This document shows, piece by piece, positions 9,175 through 18,541 of a stretch of DNA of 64,000 bases (position 1 is its first letter; the number at the start of each line of letters is the position of its first letter). This stretch comes from Polynucleobacter difficilis (GTDB lineage Bacteria; Pseudomonadota; Gammaproteobacteria; Burkholderiales; Burkholderiaceae). The translations under genes and the position numbers were made by a program. Below the pieces are notes generated by a model. The model searched no databases and was not told the DNA's origin. It saw nothing but the letters and a program-made list of their open reading frames with translations. The stretch lies in contig NZ_CP023276.1 in NCBI RefSeq assembly GCF_003065365.1, forward strand, positions 1,931,530-1,995,529. Reading direction: 5' to 3'.

Positions 9175-9189
9175 TTTCCCACTTCCATT

Positions 9190-10233
9190 ATGTTTGGTTT
9201 TTTTCGCAACTATTTTTCAAACGACCTAGCGATCGACCTAGGTACTGCCAACACCCTAATTTACATGCGTGATCGGGGTATTGTGCTTGATGAGCCATCG
9301 GTGGTTGCAATTCGTCAAGAAGGCGGCCCAAATGGCAAAAAGACTATTTTGGCTGTGGGCGCCGAAGCCAAAGCCATGCTTGGCCGTGTTCCGGGCAATA
9401 TTGAAGCCATTCGCCCCATGAAAGATGGCGTTATTGCCGACTTCACGATTACCGAGCAGATGCTCAAGCAGTTCATCAAGATGGTGCATGAAAGCAAATT
9501 GCTGCGCCCAAGTCCGCGCATCATTATTTGCGTACCCTGTGGCTCAACCCAAGTCGAGCGTCGCGCGATTCGCGAATCTGCTCTAGGCGCAGGCGCGTCG
9601 CAAGTGTTTTTGATTGAAGAGCCAATGGCTGCAGCAATTGGCTCTGGACTTCCGGTGTCGGAAGCAGCTGGTTCAATGGTGGTGGATATTGGTGGTGGCA
9701 CAACCGAAGTAGGCGTGATGTCTCTAGGTGGCACTGTGTACAAAGGCTCCGTCCGAGTCGGTGGCGACAAGTTTGACGAAGCGATTACCAATTACATTCG
9801 CCGCAACTACGGCATGCTGATTGGCGAGCAAACCGCAGAGCAGATTAAGAAAACCATCGGTTCTGCATTCCCTGGTGCTGAAGTGCGCGAGATGGAAGTC
9901 AAGGGCCGCAACTTAGCTGAAGGTATTCCGCGCAGTTTTACGGTAACCAGCAACGAAATCCTCGAGGCCCTTACCGATCCCCTCAACCAAATCGTAACGG
10001 CCGTCAAAGCTGCTTTAGAGCAAACACCGCCTGAGCTGGCCTCTGATATTGCTGAGCGCGGTGTCATGCTCACCGGCGGCGGCGCACTCCTGCGCGACCT
10101 CGATCGCCTTCTAATGGAAGAGACAGGCCTGCCCATTCATGTGGCCGAGGATCCATTAACGTGCGTTGCTCGTGGTTGTGGCATCGCCTTAGAACGCATG
10201 GACAAGCTAAGTGGAGTCTTCTCGCAAGAGTAA
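9190..10233 (+). CDS. mreB: Rod shape-determining protein MreB
   Basis: MreB is the bacterial actin homologue. Its filaments under the inner membrane organise the elongation-mode cell wall machinery. The 347-residue protein has the actin-fold ATP-binding blocks: DLGTANTLIY (phosphate 1) near residue 16, VVDIGGGTTEVGV (phosphate 2) near residue 160, and MLTGGGALL (adenosine) near residue 290. The N-terminal MFGFFRNYFS is a likely membrane-binding amphipathic stretch. It is the first gene of mreB-mreC-mreD-mrdA-rodA and is divergent from gatCAB. Confidence 0.98.
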   Translation: MFGFFRNYFSNDLAIDLGTANTLIYMRDRGIVLDEPSVVAIRQEGGPNGKKTILAVGAEAKAMLGRVPGNIEAIRPMKDGVIADFTITEQMLKQFIKMVHESKLLRPSPRIIICVPCGSTQVERRAIRESALGAGASQVFLIEEPMAAAIGSGLPVSEAAGSMVVDIGGGTTEVGVMSLGGTVYKGSVRVGGDKFDEAITNYIRRNYGMLIGEQTAEQIKKTIGSAFPGAEVREMEVKGRNLAEGIPRSFTVTSNEILEALTDPLNQIVTAVKAALEQTPPELASDIAERGVMLTGGGALLRDLDRLLMEETGLPIHVAEDPLTCVARGCGIALERMDKLSGVFSQE

Positions 10234-10256
10234 GTCGACCTTAGTCAGATAAGGTC

Positions 10257-11168
10257 TTGCAACACAGCGCCCCACCCCTTTTTAAACAGGGCATACCTGC
10301 CCTGGTCAAACTCATTGTGTGCCTGTCCATCAGTGCTGCCTTGATGTTGATTGATTTCCGGTTTAAGGCAATTGATCTCGTGCGTGATTCCATCAATCTG
10401 GGCTTGCGCCCATTGGAGCATGTCATGCAGTTGCCACGCAACCTGCTCACCGCAAGTGACACCTACTTCACTACACGATCAACCTTGGCTGATGAGAATG
10501 TCGAGTTAAAGCAACGTCAGATGGAGTTGACGCTGCTTGCGAATCAATCCGAATTACTGCGTGTAGAAAACCAAAACTTACGTCAACTTTTAGACCTACA
10601 AAAAGAAGTTGCTTATAAAACGATTCCGGTTGAAATCCTCTACAACCCAAGCAATCCAATTTCACAGCGGGTGGTCATTGATCGCGGATCGGAAGATGGG
10701 TTGAGGCTGGGCAATCCGATTGCTAGCGACTCGGGCATTCTAGGTCAGGTTGTACGACTGTATGCCGGCTCTGCCGAAGTTTCTTTGCTGGAAGATAGGG
10801 ATTTTGCTGTGCCCGTCCAGATCGCGCGCAATGGTCTGCGTGCGGCCGTGTTTGGAACTGGGCGCGGAAATTTATTAGAGCTGCGCTACCTGCCAGTTGC
10901 AAGTGATTTAGAGGTGGGCGACGTGCTACTAACATCGGGGATAGATGGAACCTATCCACCCGGTTTTGCCGTTGCCATGATTACGCGGATCGAACGCAAT
11001 ATTGATAAAAATACAGCGAATGTCTTTTGTGCTCCGGTGGCAAGAATTAATGCACACCGTCAAGCACTGGCTCTTTTGTATGACCCCCAATGGGATGCCA
11101 AGCCTAGCGCAGGCGACTCAGAAAATGCGCCGGGTCGACGCAAAACGCGCACGCGGGGTATGCCATGA
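10257..11168 (+). CDS. mreC: Rod shape-determining protein MreC (TTG start)
   Basis: MreC is a bitopic inner-membrane protein that links MreB to periplasmic wall synthases. The 303-residue protein has one membrane segment (about residues 16-36), then a periplasmic coiled coil (about residues 65-110, LKQRQMELTLLANQSELLRVENQNL) and the beta-barrel MreC domain. The start is TTG at 10257, with AAGG a few bases upstream; the encoded PPLFKQG start matches the family in Burkholderiales. A Lys/Arg-rich tail ends the protein. Its stop overlaps mreD by 4 bases. Confidence 0.93.
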   Translation: MQHSAPPLFKQGIPALVKLIVCLSISAALMLIDFRFKAIDLVRDSINLGLRPLEHVMQLPRNLLTASDTYFTTRSTLADENVELKQRQMELTLLANQSELLRVENQNLRQLLDLQKEVAYKTIPVEILYNPSNPISQRVVIDRGSEDGLRLGNPIASDSGILGQVVRLYAGSAEVSLLEDRDFAVPVQIARNGLRAAVFGTGRGNLLELRYLPVASDLEVGDVLLTSGIDGTYPPGFAVAMITRIERNIDKNTANVFCAPVARINAHRQALALLYDPQWDAKPSAGDSENAPGRRKTRTRGMP

Positions 11169-11689
11169 TTGATTTTCAAAGCGGCTACATCCTGCGCCCA
11201 GTCAATCCGCTCTTTATCTTCTTCAGCCTGTTTTGCGCCCTGCTTCTCAATTTATTGCCCCTCGGTAATCACGCATGGGTTCCAGATTGGCTGATTATTT
11301 GCATTGTGTTTTGGAATATCCATCAGCACCGCTACGTTGGCGTGGTGTGGGCATCGCTACTCGGGCTGGTAATGGACGTTCATAACTCTGACTTACTAGG
11401 ATTACATGCCTTCAGCTATGCCTTGGTCGCCTATCTTGCTGTTGCATGGCATCGCCGCATTAGTTCACTTCAAATTTATACCCAAGCCTTGCATGTGTTA
11501 CCTATTTTTATGTTGGTTTCTGTTTTTCCAGTATTAGTTCATTGGTTGTTAACAGGATCAATGTATTGGTGGGGTTTAGGGAGTGTTCTGCAGGGCATCA
11601 TTGAGGCCGCATTGTGGCCAGCAGCAACGAAACTATTACTTGCTCCACAAAGGCGTCCGATTGACGTTGATCACAATCGTCCGCTCTAG
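11165..11689 (+). CDS. mreD: Rod shape-determining protein MreD
   Basis: MreD is a small integral inner-membrane protein of the elongasome. The 174 residues hold about five hydrophobic segments, starting with PLFIFFSLFCALLLNLLPL and ending near residue 160. The motif GLVMDVHNSDLLGLHAFSY is the conserved MreD block (G-hh-D-h-h-S/G-hhG-h-h-A). It overlaps mreC by 4 bases and precedes mrdA by 17 bases in the same operon. Confidence 0.93.
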   Translation: MIDFQSGYILRPVNPLFIFFSLFCALLLNLLPLGNHAWVPDWLIICIVFWNIHQHRYVGVVWASLLGLVMDVHNSDLLGLHAFSYALVAYLAVAWHRRISSLQIYTQALHVLPIFMLVSVFPVLVHWLLTGSMYWWGLGSVLQGIIEAALWPAATKLLLAPQRRPIDVDHNRPL

Positions 11690-11706
11690 TATCTAGGTTA
11701 ACTGAA

Positions 11707-13617
11707 ATGGCATCATTCAAAAAATCAGACCTATCCTCCTTTCAGGCTCGCACGCGAATTGCCGTCATTTTTGTCACCGTTTGTTTTGTCATCTTATTAA
11801 GTCGGCTGGTTTGGCTCCAACTCATCAGTCATAGCAAATACTCCACCTTAGCCGAGAATAATCGCATTGCGATTGTGCCTGCGCCAGCGATGCGAGGCCT
11901 GTTGATTGACCGGAACGGCATTGTGATTGGGCGAAATTATTCTGCCTTGACCTTAGATGTCAACGTCAGTGAAATTTCAAGCAGTGTAGATGTGTTGATT
12001 GATGACCTTTCGGAAATCATTTCCATCAGCCCACGTGATCGCCGTAACTTTAAGCGCTCCCTAGAAGATGCTCGCAATATGGGCACCTTCCCATTGCGAT
12101 CGATGCTGACTGAAGTTGAGACGGCACGTTTCATGGCAAACCGTTATCGCTTTCCTGGGGTTGAGATTCGTTCGCGTAATTTTCGGGAGTACCCTTACAA
12201 CGAGCTTGGCTCGCACATGATTGGATATATCGGGCGCGTATCCCAAAAAGACAAAGAGCGGATGCAATCCGAAATTAGCAATGCGACCGAAGCCGATGAC
12301 ACGAGTGGATTAAAAAATGCATTTTTACCTGGAATTCAATACGTTGGAAAGATTGGCATTGAACAAAGCTATGAGCATGTGCTGCGCGGTGTTCCCGGCT
12401 ATGATCAAGTAGAAATCACTGCTGGCGGCAGGCCGATCCGAACGCTCTCCAGCTTCCCTTCAACGCCCGGGAAAAATATCATCCTTTCCGTTGATATTAA
12501 GTTGCAATATTTGGTGGAACAACTGTATGGGAATTTTCGTGGCGCTTTTGTTGCAATCGAACCCTCTACTGGCGATGTGCTGGCATTTGTCTCCAAGCCT
12601 AATTTCAACCCAAATGACTTTGTAGAGGGGATTGATGCCGTAACTTGGAAAGAGCTGAATGAATCCAAAAGCAGGCCGCTTTACAACCGACCGCTGAAAG
12701 GCCTCTATCCGCCTGCCTCCACTTACAAACCCTTTATGGCATTAGCTGCTCTTGAGCTAGGCATTCGAACGCCATCTCAGGCGATTGCAGACCCCGGATT
12801 CTTTACCTTAGGCACGCATACCTTCCGCGATGACAAGAAGGGCGGGCATGGCATGGTAGACATGGAGAAGTCCATTGTGGAGTCGTGCGATACCTATTAC
12901 TACCTACTGGCGAGGGAAATGGGCGTCAACATGATGCATGATTTTATGAGTCCACTGGGCTTTGGTCAGAAAACGGGCATAGACCTTGAAGGCGAAGCCG
13001 CCGGTATTTTGCCTTCTACCGAGTGGAAGAAAAAATACTTTAAGAAACCAGAACAACAAAAGTGGTTTGAGGGTGAAACGATTTCACTGGGTATTGGGCA
13101 AGGCTACAACTCCTTTACCATTTTGCAATTGGCGCATGCCTTAGCAAACGTGGTCAACGAAGGTGTAGTGATGAAACCGCATTTAGTGAAAGCAGTTGAA
13201 GATCCGTTTACACGCCAACAAAAACTAACAAACCCGAAAGAAAGTTACCGCCTTAACTTTAAGCCGGAAAACATTGAAATCATCAAGAAATCGATGGTTG
13301 CCGTAAATCAAGTTGGTACCTCTGCAAAGTCGTTTAAAGATGCGCCCTATACCAATGCAGGAAAAACAGGCACATCGCAAGTTTTTAGCTTGAATGCAAA
13401 GGAATATAACCACACAACTACACCAGAATTTTTGCGTGACCACGCACTTTTTGTTGCCTTTGCGCCCGCAGAAAAACCCACGATCGTGATTGCTTTGATT
13501 GTGGAAAATGCCGGCTTTGGTGCGCAGCATGCCGCACCGATTGCGCGTAGAGCACTTGACTATTACATCAATGGCAAATGGCCTAAGGAGATTCCGGAAT
13601 GGAAAAGGGCGCCATAA
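11707..13617 (+). CDS. mrdA: Penicillin-binding protein 2 (elongasome transpeptidase)
   Basis: PBP2 cross-links peptidoglycan during lateral wall growth. The 636-residue protein has one N-terminal membrane segment (about residues 18-40), a pedestal/dimer domain, and a C-terminal transpeptidase. The catalytic Ser is in PASTYKPF (SxxK) near residue 340, the second motif is ESCDTY (SxD) near residue 396, and the third is GKTGTSQ near residue 555. The length is standard. Its last 19 bases overlap the start of rodA, the glycosyltransferase partner. Confidence 0.97.
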   Translation: MASFKKSDLSSFQARTRIAVIFVTVCFVILLSRLVWLQLISHSKYSTLAENNRIAIVPAPAMRGLLIDRNGIVIGRNYSALTLDVNVSEISSSVDVLIDDLSEIISISPRDRRNFKRSLEDARNMGTFPLRSMLTEVETARFMANRYRFPGVEIRSRNFREYPYNELGSHMIGYIGRVSQKDKERMQSEISNATEADDTSGLKNAFLPGIQYVGKIGIEQSYEHVLRGVPGYDQVEITAGGRPIRTLSSFPSTPGKNIILSVDIKLQYLVEQLYGNFRGAFVAIEPSTGDVLAFVSKPNFNPNDFVEGIDAVTWKELNESKSRPLYNRPLKGLYPPASTYKPFMALAALELGIRTPSQAIADPGFFTLGTHTFRDDKKGGHGMVDMEKSIVESCDTYYYLLAREMGVNMMHDFMSPLGFGQKTGIDLEGEAAGILPSTEWKKKYFKKPEQQKWFEGETISLGIGQGYNSFTILQLAHALANVVNEGVVMKPHLVKAVEDPFTRQQKLTNPKESYRLNFKPENIEIIKKSMVAVNQVGTSAKSFKDAPYTNAGKTGTSQVFSLNAKEYNHTTTPEFLRDHALFVAFAPAEKPTIVIALIVENAGFGAQHAAPIARRALDYYINGKWPKEIPEWKRAP

Positions 13618-14741
13618 AGAAACGTATCTATCAATTTTTTTCTGGGCTTGATCCACAGCTCGGACTTATTTTTTTAGGTATCGCTATTTTGAGTTCGATT
13701 ACTTTTCTATCGGCCAGTCAAAATACGCCTGTACAACTCAGCGATCAATTGCGAAATCTGATTCTCGCTTTTTTGGTAATGTGGGTTGTTTCCTATATTC
13801 CGCCTAAGTGGCTTGAAACCGCAGCCGTTTGGGTTTATATCATTGGGGTTGTGTTGCTGATTGCGGTTGCTATTTTTGGTCTAGTCAAAAAAGGAGCGCG
13901 GCGCTGGGTCAATGTCGGCATTGTTATTCAGCCTTCTGAGCTGATGAAGATTGCAATGCCGCTGATGTTAGCCTGGTACTTTCAGCGACGCGAAGGTATT
14001 CAGAATGGCTGGGACTATTTAGTTGCCGCAGTCATTCTTGCGGTACCGGTGATGCTGATTGCCCGCCAACCTGATTTGGGTACGGCTTTACTCGTATTTG
14101 CTGCTGGTCTCTACGTTATTATTTTTGCCGGCCTACCGTGGCGCTGGATCTTGCCTATAGTTGGTTTACTTGGGGTTGGAATATTGCTGCTGATTATTTT
14201 CCGTGGCAGCATTTGTGCCAGCGATATAACTTGGCCGCTATTACACGGCTATCAAAAAAATCGGGTGTGCACTCTACTGGATCCCTCTTCAGATCCGTTA
14301 GGCAAAGGATTTCATACGATTCAATCCGCGATTGCAATTGGATCTGGCGGTTTTTTTGGAAAAGGATGGGGTCAAGGTACGCAATCCCACTTGGAATTTA
14401 TTCCTGAGAAACATACGGATTTTGTTTTTGCCGTTTATTCTGAAGAATTTGGATTTCTTGGCAACCTTTTATTGCTCGGCTTGTTCTTTGCTTTAATTAG
14501 GCGCGGACTTGCGATCGCGGCTGGTGCGCCCACCATGTTTACCCGATTATTGGGCGGCGCAATCACCATGATTTTTTTCACCTATGCCTTCGTCAATATT
14601 GGCATGGTGAGCGGTATCTTGCCAGTCGTAGGCGTGCCATTGCCGCTCATGACCTATGGTGGTACTGCGCTCGTTACCTTAGGATTTGGTGCCGGTATTT
14701 TGATGAGCATTCATCGTCATCGACGATTAGTTCAAAGCTAA
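13599..14741 (+). CDS. rodA: Peptidoglycan glycosyltransferase RodA
   Basis: RodA is the SEDS-family enzyme that polymerises lipid II into glycan strands with PBP2. The 380 residues form about ten membrane segments. Conserved SEDS blocks include ARRWVNVG...QPSELMK near residues 100-116, ARQPDLGTAL near residue 150, the large loop with GKGWGQGTQSHLEF near residue 255, and GVPLPLMTYGG near residue 345. It is the last gene of the mre operon and is followed by a strong terminator at 14753-14779. Confidence 0.97.
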   Translation: MEKGAIKKRIYQFFSGLDPQLGLIFLGIAILSSITFLSASQNTPVQLSDQLRNLILAFLVMWVVSYIPPKWLETAAVWVYIIGVVLLIAVAIFGLVKKGARRWVNVGIVIQPSELMKIAMPLMLAWYFQRREGIQNGWDYLVAAVILAVPVMLIARQPDLGTALLVFAAGLYVIIFAGLPWRWILPIVGLLGVGILLLIIFRGSICASDITWPLLHGYQKNRVCTLLDPSSDPLGKGFHTIQSAIAIGSGGFFGKGWGQGTQSHLEFIPEKHTDFVFAVYSEEFGFLGNLLLLGLFFALIRRGLAIAAGAPTMFTRLLGGAITMIFFTYAFVNIGMVSGILPVVGVPLPLMTYGGTALVTLGFGAGILMSIHRHRRLVQS

Positions 14742-14752
14742 ATCGTGTCAAT

Positions 14753-14779
14753 AAAAAAGCCCGGAATAACCGGGCTTTT
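14753..14779. terminator. Bidirectional Rho-independent terminator between rodA and HU
   Basis: A perfect 6-bp GC stem (GCCCGG / CCGGGC) with loop AATAA is flanked by A6 on the left and T4 on the right. It can therefore end both the rightward mre operon and the leftward HU transcript. Confidence 0.9.
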
Positions 14780-14796
14780 GTTTCAGCTTGCGCGAA

Positions 14797-15081
14797 TTAC
14801 TTCTTGCGCTTGTTGACTGAGTCTTTGAATGCTTTACCAGCAGAAAACTTCACAGTCTTCGCTGCGGCAATCTTGAGTGGCTCGCCAGTCTTAGGATTGC
14901 GGCCCATACGTGCAGCACGCTTGCCGGAGCTAAATGTACCAAAACCGATCAACTGAACCGAGTCACCCTTGGTAACGGCTTTAATGATGTGCTCAATAGC
15001 TGAATTCAGTGCGAATTCTGCTTTGGCTTTTGAAATCTCAGCATCGTCAGCAATCGCTGCGATAAGTTCTGCTTTGTTCAA
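14797..15081 (-). CDS. DNA-binding protein HU (TTG start)
   Basis: HU is a dimeric nucleoid protein that bends DNA. The 94-residue sequence carries the HU blocks NKAELI at the N-terminus, GFGTFSSGKRAAR near residue 47, and the DNA-arm tip GRNPKTGEPLKI near residues 58-69. I start at TTG (15081), because AAGGAG lies 6 bases upstream and the protein then begins exactly where HU normally does. An upstream ATG at 15117 would place the ribosome site inside the gene and add 12 atypical residues. It is monocistronic, with a terminator just downstream. Confidence 0.95.
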   Translation of the reverse strand: MNKAELIAAIADDAEISKAKAEFALNSAIEHIIKAVTKGDSVQLIGFGTFSSGKRAARMGRNPKTGEPLKIAAAKTVKFSAGKAFKDSVNKRKK

Positions 15082-15191
15082 GTGAAGCTCCTTGTTGGTA
15101 TGTATGTTGGCGCACAACGCGCTGACATGATTTTAAACACAAAAAATAATAAAAATAAAGTTGTTTGAACTATTTCTACTGCGCACTCGAA

Positions 15192-15560
15192 TTAGGATTG
15201 ATCTAAAACAAGTAAATCAATCACAAAGTACTCTGTTTCCCCGAAACAGCTGGTTGGCAGGCCGATGTGCTGTTCATATTTTAGCGCTACTTTTTTTCCT
15301 AAGTTGGCGTTTATTTTTTGCGCCACAGCATCATCGCGCACCGAAAAGAAGAATTTTTCGGACATAGTTCCAGGCATGGACACCATTGCCAGCTCTCCTT
15401 CCCAGGTCTTGCATAAGTAGCCCCTGCTTGAGAATTTCTGCACATAACCGGCGCGCTCTCCATCGGCATAACTCCAGCTGAGCATCACCCAGGTATAGGC
15501 TGAAACAAGCGTAAGTCCAAGTAAAATAAGGCCTATTAGGCTTTTAACAAATCCGTTCAT
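15192..15560 (-). CDS. Conserved membrane-anchored protein of unknown function
   Basis: The 122-residue protein has one N-terminal membrane segment (about residues 5-27, VKSLIGLILLGLTLVSAYTW). A soluble domain that probably faces the periplasm follows, with motifs GERAGYVQKFSSRGYLCKTWEGEL and SVRDDAVAQKI. It contains two cysteines, in YLCKTWEG and TSCFGE. I chose the ATG at 15560, preceded by GAGAAAAAG; 15602 is an upstream alternative. Such proteins occur widely in Burkholderiales and are sometimes misnamed in databases. No enzymatic motif is visible, so no function is proposed. Confidence 0.65.
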   Translation of the reverse strand: MNGFVKSLIGLILLGLTLVSAYTWVMLSWSYADGERAGYVQKFSSRGYLCKTWEGELAMVSMPGTMSEKFFFSVRDDAVAQKINANLGKKVALKYEQHIGLPTSCFGETEYFVIDLLVLDQS

Positions 15561-15762
15561 TGCTTTTTCTCGATCGCATTTTGCGTTAAATCCGCGCCCC
15601 ATGGCAGCGCTAGAGGTGTGTCAATGCATTGCTGCATTGCTCAAATTAATTGCCATGCTGTAACCATCTCGATCTATCATAACGCTGAAGCCATACAAAC
15701 ACGCTATGTTTGGCTGGCTAAATTGTTGTGCATGCATAACCCATTCTGTGTGAGACCACTTT

Positions 15763-16140
15763 ATGTTCCGCTTTCTATTCGCTTCCATTAGTCTAATTTT
15801 TTATACGCAAGGCGCTGCTGCTACTGGGGAAAATACTTATAAGCAAGTATGTGCTGTATGCCATCAAAGTGGGGTCGCTGGTGCACCAAAGGTGGGCGAT
15901 AAAGCCAAATGGGCTCCCTTAATCAAAGAAGGTCAGGCCCAATTAACTGCCCATGGTTATGTTGGCGTTCGGGGCATGCCCGCTAAAGGCGGCAAGGCCG
16001 ACCTCAGCGTCGCTGATTTTGCTGCCTCGCTTGTTTTTATGGTGAACCAATCTGGTGGCAGCTGGCAGAATCCGGATGCCAAAACACTCGAGCGCATCAA
16101 CGCAGAAATTACCAAGCGAGAAAGCGCCAAGAAAAAATAA
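15763..16140 (+). CDS. Class I c-type cytochrome (cytochrome c5-like)
   Basis: A periplasmic electron carrier of 125 residues. A signal peptide covers about residues 1-20 and ends at AAA-TG. The haem attachment site CAVCH is at about residues 31-35. The distal Met ligand is most likely in RGMPAKGG near residue 71, the typical spacing for cytochrome c5. A charged Lys-rich tail ends the protein. It stands alone between a small membrane protein on the other strand and an oxidoreductase. A periplasmic electron-shuttle role follows from the family; the partner is not shown. Confidence 0.88.
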   Translation: MFRFLFASISLIFYTQGAAATGENTYKQVCAVCHQSGVAGAPKVGDKAKWAPLIKEGQAQLTAHGYVGVRGMPAKGGKADLSVADFAASLVFMVNQSGGSWQNPDAKTLERINAEITKRESAKKK

Positions 16141-16170
16141 GGGTGGTCTGCGTTTGATAGCGGCACTTCC

Positions 16171-17508
16171 TTATTTAAACTCGGCCTCCATGAGTCGGCG
16201 AATGCGAATGGCAGAGTGAGTGGCATCGTAATCCACGTCATTCCACGTCACAATCTGTCCAGCCCGGATGCTATTTCGTAAAGTCAGGCGATGCGCCAAG
16301 CCAATCGGCAGCGCACTGATGCGCAGTGATTTAGCAGCCGGCATTAATTTTCCATAGACGGTAAAACCGCCTTCGCCATCCAGCACTTCACCTGCTTTTA
16401 AATCGCGCTTAGCGCAAGCAAGCACGTCGCCAACAAAGGCGCCCGTCGCGCCGGTTGCTTCCTTACGTAAGGCTACACTTGCCACCGAGATTCCCAACTC
16501 AAGGCCAATTAAGTGATAAGGCTTGTACATAGCGGCATACCATCCAGAAGCATCCGTCTTTAAGCCGTACTGGAGAAAGCAATCCCGGACATAGCTACTT
16601 GGCGCATGAAAAACCGCATACACTCCCCAGCGTAAGTCACGAAACACTGGACGGCCATCTCGCTCGACTGACGACACGACCTCAACCATGCCCTTGCGTG
16701 GCAATAGTCCGCCGTCTTGTACAGGCCTTAGTAGCGCCGGCAAATCATCAACGCCACATGCCGGAAAACCTAAGCCATCGTCAGGCACTTGTAAATCACA
16801 GGCATTCGCAACGGCAGCCATTTCTAGCGCTGACTTTGTGCCATCTAAAAATGAATTGAACATTTGCGCATTAAAGTCGCCGCCTGCAACTTGCTCCTCG
16901 CTAAACCCATAATGCCCCCATACGGTTTTGGGGGTCGATGCATGGTATGACGGTAGGTATTTTGTGCCCTTACCCGCACACACTACTTCTAGACCAATGG
17001 TGCGAGCCCAATCGACCATCTCTGCAATTAAAGCGGGTTGATCTCCTGAAGCCATCGAATAGATAACGCCGGCCTCGGCCGCTCGCTTTGCTAAATAGGG
17101 GCCTGCCAATACATCGGCTTCGACATTCACCATGATGATGTGCTTGCCATGCTCAATGCAGCACAGAGCATGCTCGATTCCAGCAACGGGGACGCCCGTT
17201 GCCTCAATCACCAGCTCAATGGCATTGTCATCAATCAATGTGCTTGCATCGCTGGTAATGAAGGTAGTGCCTTTGTGCACCGCCTCAGCAACCGAAGCTG
17301 CCTTAAACTGATCATCCTGCCACCCTACGCGCCGTAAAGCAGCCTGCGCACGATCCGGCGATAAATCAGCAATGCCCACCAAATGAATGCCTGGCGTGCG
17401 GGGTATTTGCGATAAATACATCGATCCAAATTTGCCCGCGCCAATCAATGCAATTCGGATTGGCTTTGAATCCAGGGCCCTTTGTTGTAATTTTTTATAC
17501 AAAGACAT
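16171..17508 (-). CDS. NAD(P)-binding oxidoreductase with C-terminal SAF domain
   Basis: The 445-residue protein begins with a Rossmann domain (IALIGAGKFGSMYL near residue 19, acidic residue in GIADLSPD near residue 46) of the homoserine-dehydrogenase-like/Gfo-Idh type. A catalytic-type middle domain follows. An SAF domain occupies about residues 350-435 (LKAGEVLDGEGGF, LRNSIRAGQIVTWNDV). SAF domains also occur in FlgA and sialate synthases, so such proteins are often misannotated as flagellar. The substrate is unknown; a sugar-acid or polyol dehydrogenase role is only a family-level guess. It stands alone. Confidence 0.7.
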   Translation of the reverse strand: MSLYKKLQQRALDSKPIRIALIGAGKFGSMYLSQIPRTPGIHLVGIADLSPDRAQAALRRVGWQDDQFKAASVAEAVHKGTTFITSDASTLIDDNAIELVIEATGVPVAGIEHALCCIEHGKHIIMVNVEADVLAGPYLAKRAAEAGVIYSMASGDQPALIAEMVDWARTIGLEVVCAGKGTKYLPSYHASTPKTVWGHYGFSEEQVAGGDFNAQMFNSFLDGTKSALEMAAVANACDLQVPDDGLGFPACGVDDLPALLRPVQDGGLLPRKGMVEVVSSVERDGRPVFRDLRWGVYAVFHAPSSYVRDCFLQYGLKTDASGWYAAMYKPYHLIGLELGISVASVALRKEATGATGAFVGDVLACAKRDLKAGEVLDGEGGFTVYGKLMPAAKSLRISALPIGLAHRLTLRNSIRAGQIVTWNDVDYDATHSAIRIRRLMEAEFK

Positions 17509-17634
17509 AAAAACTCCGATTGAGATCGCTATTTATGCTGCACGAAAGCGGTTCGCTCACTTAAAATGGGGAATGGTTTATTTTGCCTCGTTTTAAACGG
17601 CGCTTCATTTTTATTGAAAGTTAACGCTGCTGTT

Positions 17635-18537
17635 ATGGAAATTCGCCACGCTATTCTGTTGATCTTTGTGAGTTCTGCACTCTTTGTCTATTTTAGGGGC
17701 CGGGTTCGCTTTGGCATCATGCGATCACTCACAGACTATGTTGTTCTATTGGCGCCAATCAATTCGCTGCTCTATCTTTTTTCTAAAGTGAAGGCGGGTG
17801 CGTATATTCCCGTAACGGAGTTCCCGGAATTAAAAAAATTGCAAGACCACTGGGAAGTGATTCGTGCTGAGGCCCTAGCGTTAAATGAGGGCGGTTCAAT
17901 CGCTGCCGCCACCGGTTACAACGATATTGGTTTTAACTCCTTTTTTCGAACCGGCTGGAAACGTTTTCACCTGTACTGGTACGGCAAGGATTTAGCTTCC
18001 GCAGAAGCGGCCTGCCCAAAAACCGTAGCCTTACTCAGGTCCATTCCGTCGGTTAAAGCGGCGATGTTTGCATCACTGCCGCCAGAAGCAACCCTGGTAA
18101 AGCATCGCGACCCCTACGCCGGCTCACTACGTTACCACTTGGGATTAGTAACTCCGAATAGTCCGGACTGTTTTATTGATGTTGATGGCGAACGCTACTA
18201 TTGGAAAGATGGTGAGGCCGTGATGTTTGACGAGACCTATATCCATTACGCTGCCAATAAAACTGATCACCAGCGCATCGTTCTATTCTGCGATATCGAA
18301 CGTCCGGTCTACACCAAGGTGGTACAACTATTTAATCGTTGGTTTGGAAAGCACGTGATGAGCGCTGCTGCATCAAAAAACGTCGAGTCAGAGCAAGTTG
18401 GTTTTGTTAATGTTCTGTTTGCCTACGTTTACCATTTACGCAGCAAGGCAAAGCAACTGAAAGCAAAGCAGCGTAGTGTTTACTATATCGGCAAATGGGC
18501 CTTGATTTTGGGTATTCTTTGGCTGCTATTTTGGTAG
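17635..18537 (+). CDS. LpxO-like aspartyl/asparaginyl beta-hydroxylase family protein
   Basis: Members of this Fe(II)/2-oxoglutarate dioxygenase family include LpxO, which 2-hydroxylates a lipid A acyl chain at the inner membrane. The 300-residue protein has an N-terminal membrane segment (EIRHAILLIFVSSALFVYF), a catalytic core with HRDPYAGS near residue 158 and the second His in ETYIHYAANK near residue 202, and a second hydrophobic segment at the C-terminus. The 2-oxoglutarate Arg is probably in HQRIVLFCDI. I chose the ATG at 17635, because upstream residues are atypical. It lies close to an LpxL-like acyltransferase at 19.5 kb, consistent with lipid A modification. Confidence 0.82.
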   Translation: MEIRHAILLIFVSSALFVYFRGRVRFGIMRSLTDYVVLLAPINSLLYLFSKVKAGAYIPVTEFPELKKLQDHWEVIRAEALALNEGGSIAAATGYNDIGFNSFFRTGWKRFHLYWYGKDLASAEAACPKTVALLRSIPSVKAAMFASLPPEATLVKHRDPYAGSLRYHLGLVTPNSPDCFIDVDGERYYWKDGEAVMFDETYIHYAANKTDHQRIVLFCDIERPVYTKVVQLFNRWFGKHVMSAAASKNVESEQVGFVNVLFAYVYHLRSKAKQLKAKQRSVYYIGKWALILGILWLLFW

Positions 18538-18541
18538 GCGT

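Noticed and set aside
17587..17600. CGTTTTAAACG near the LpxO-like gene as a fifth palindrome
   Set aside because: The symmetry stops after the core, unlike P1-P4, so I treat it as chance.
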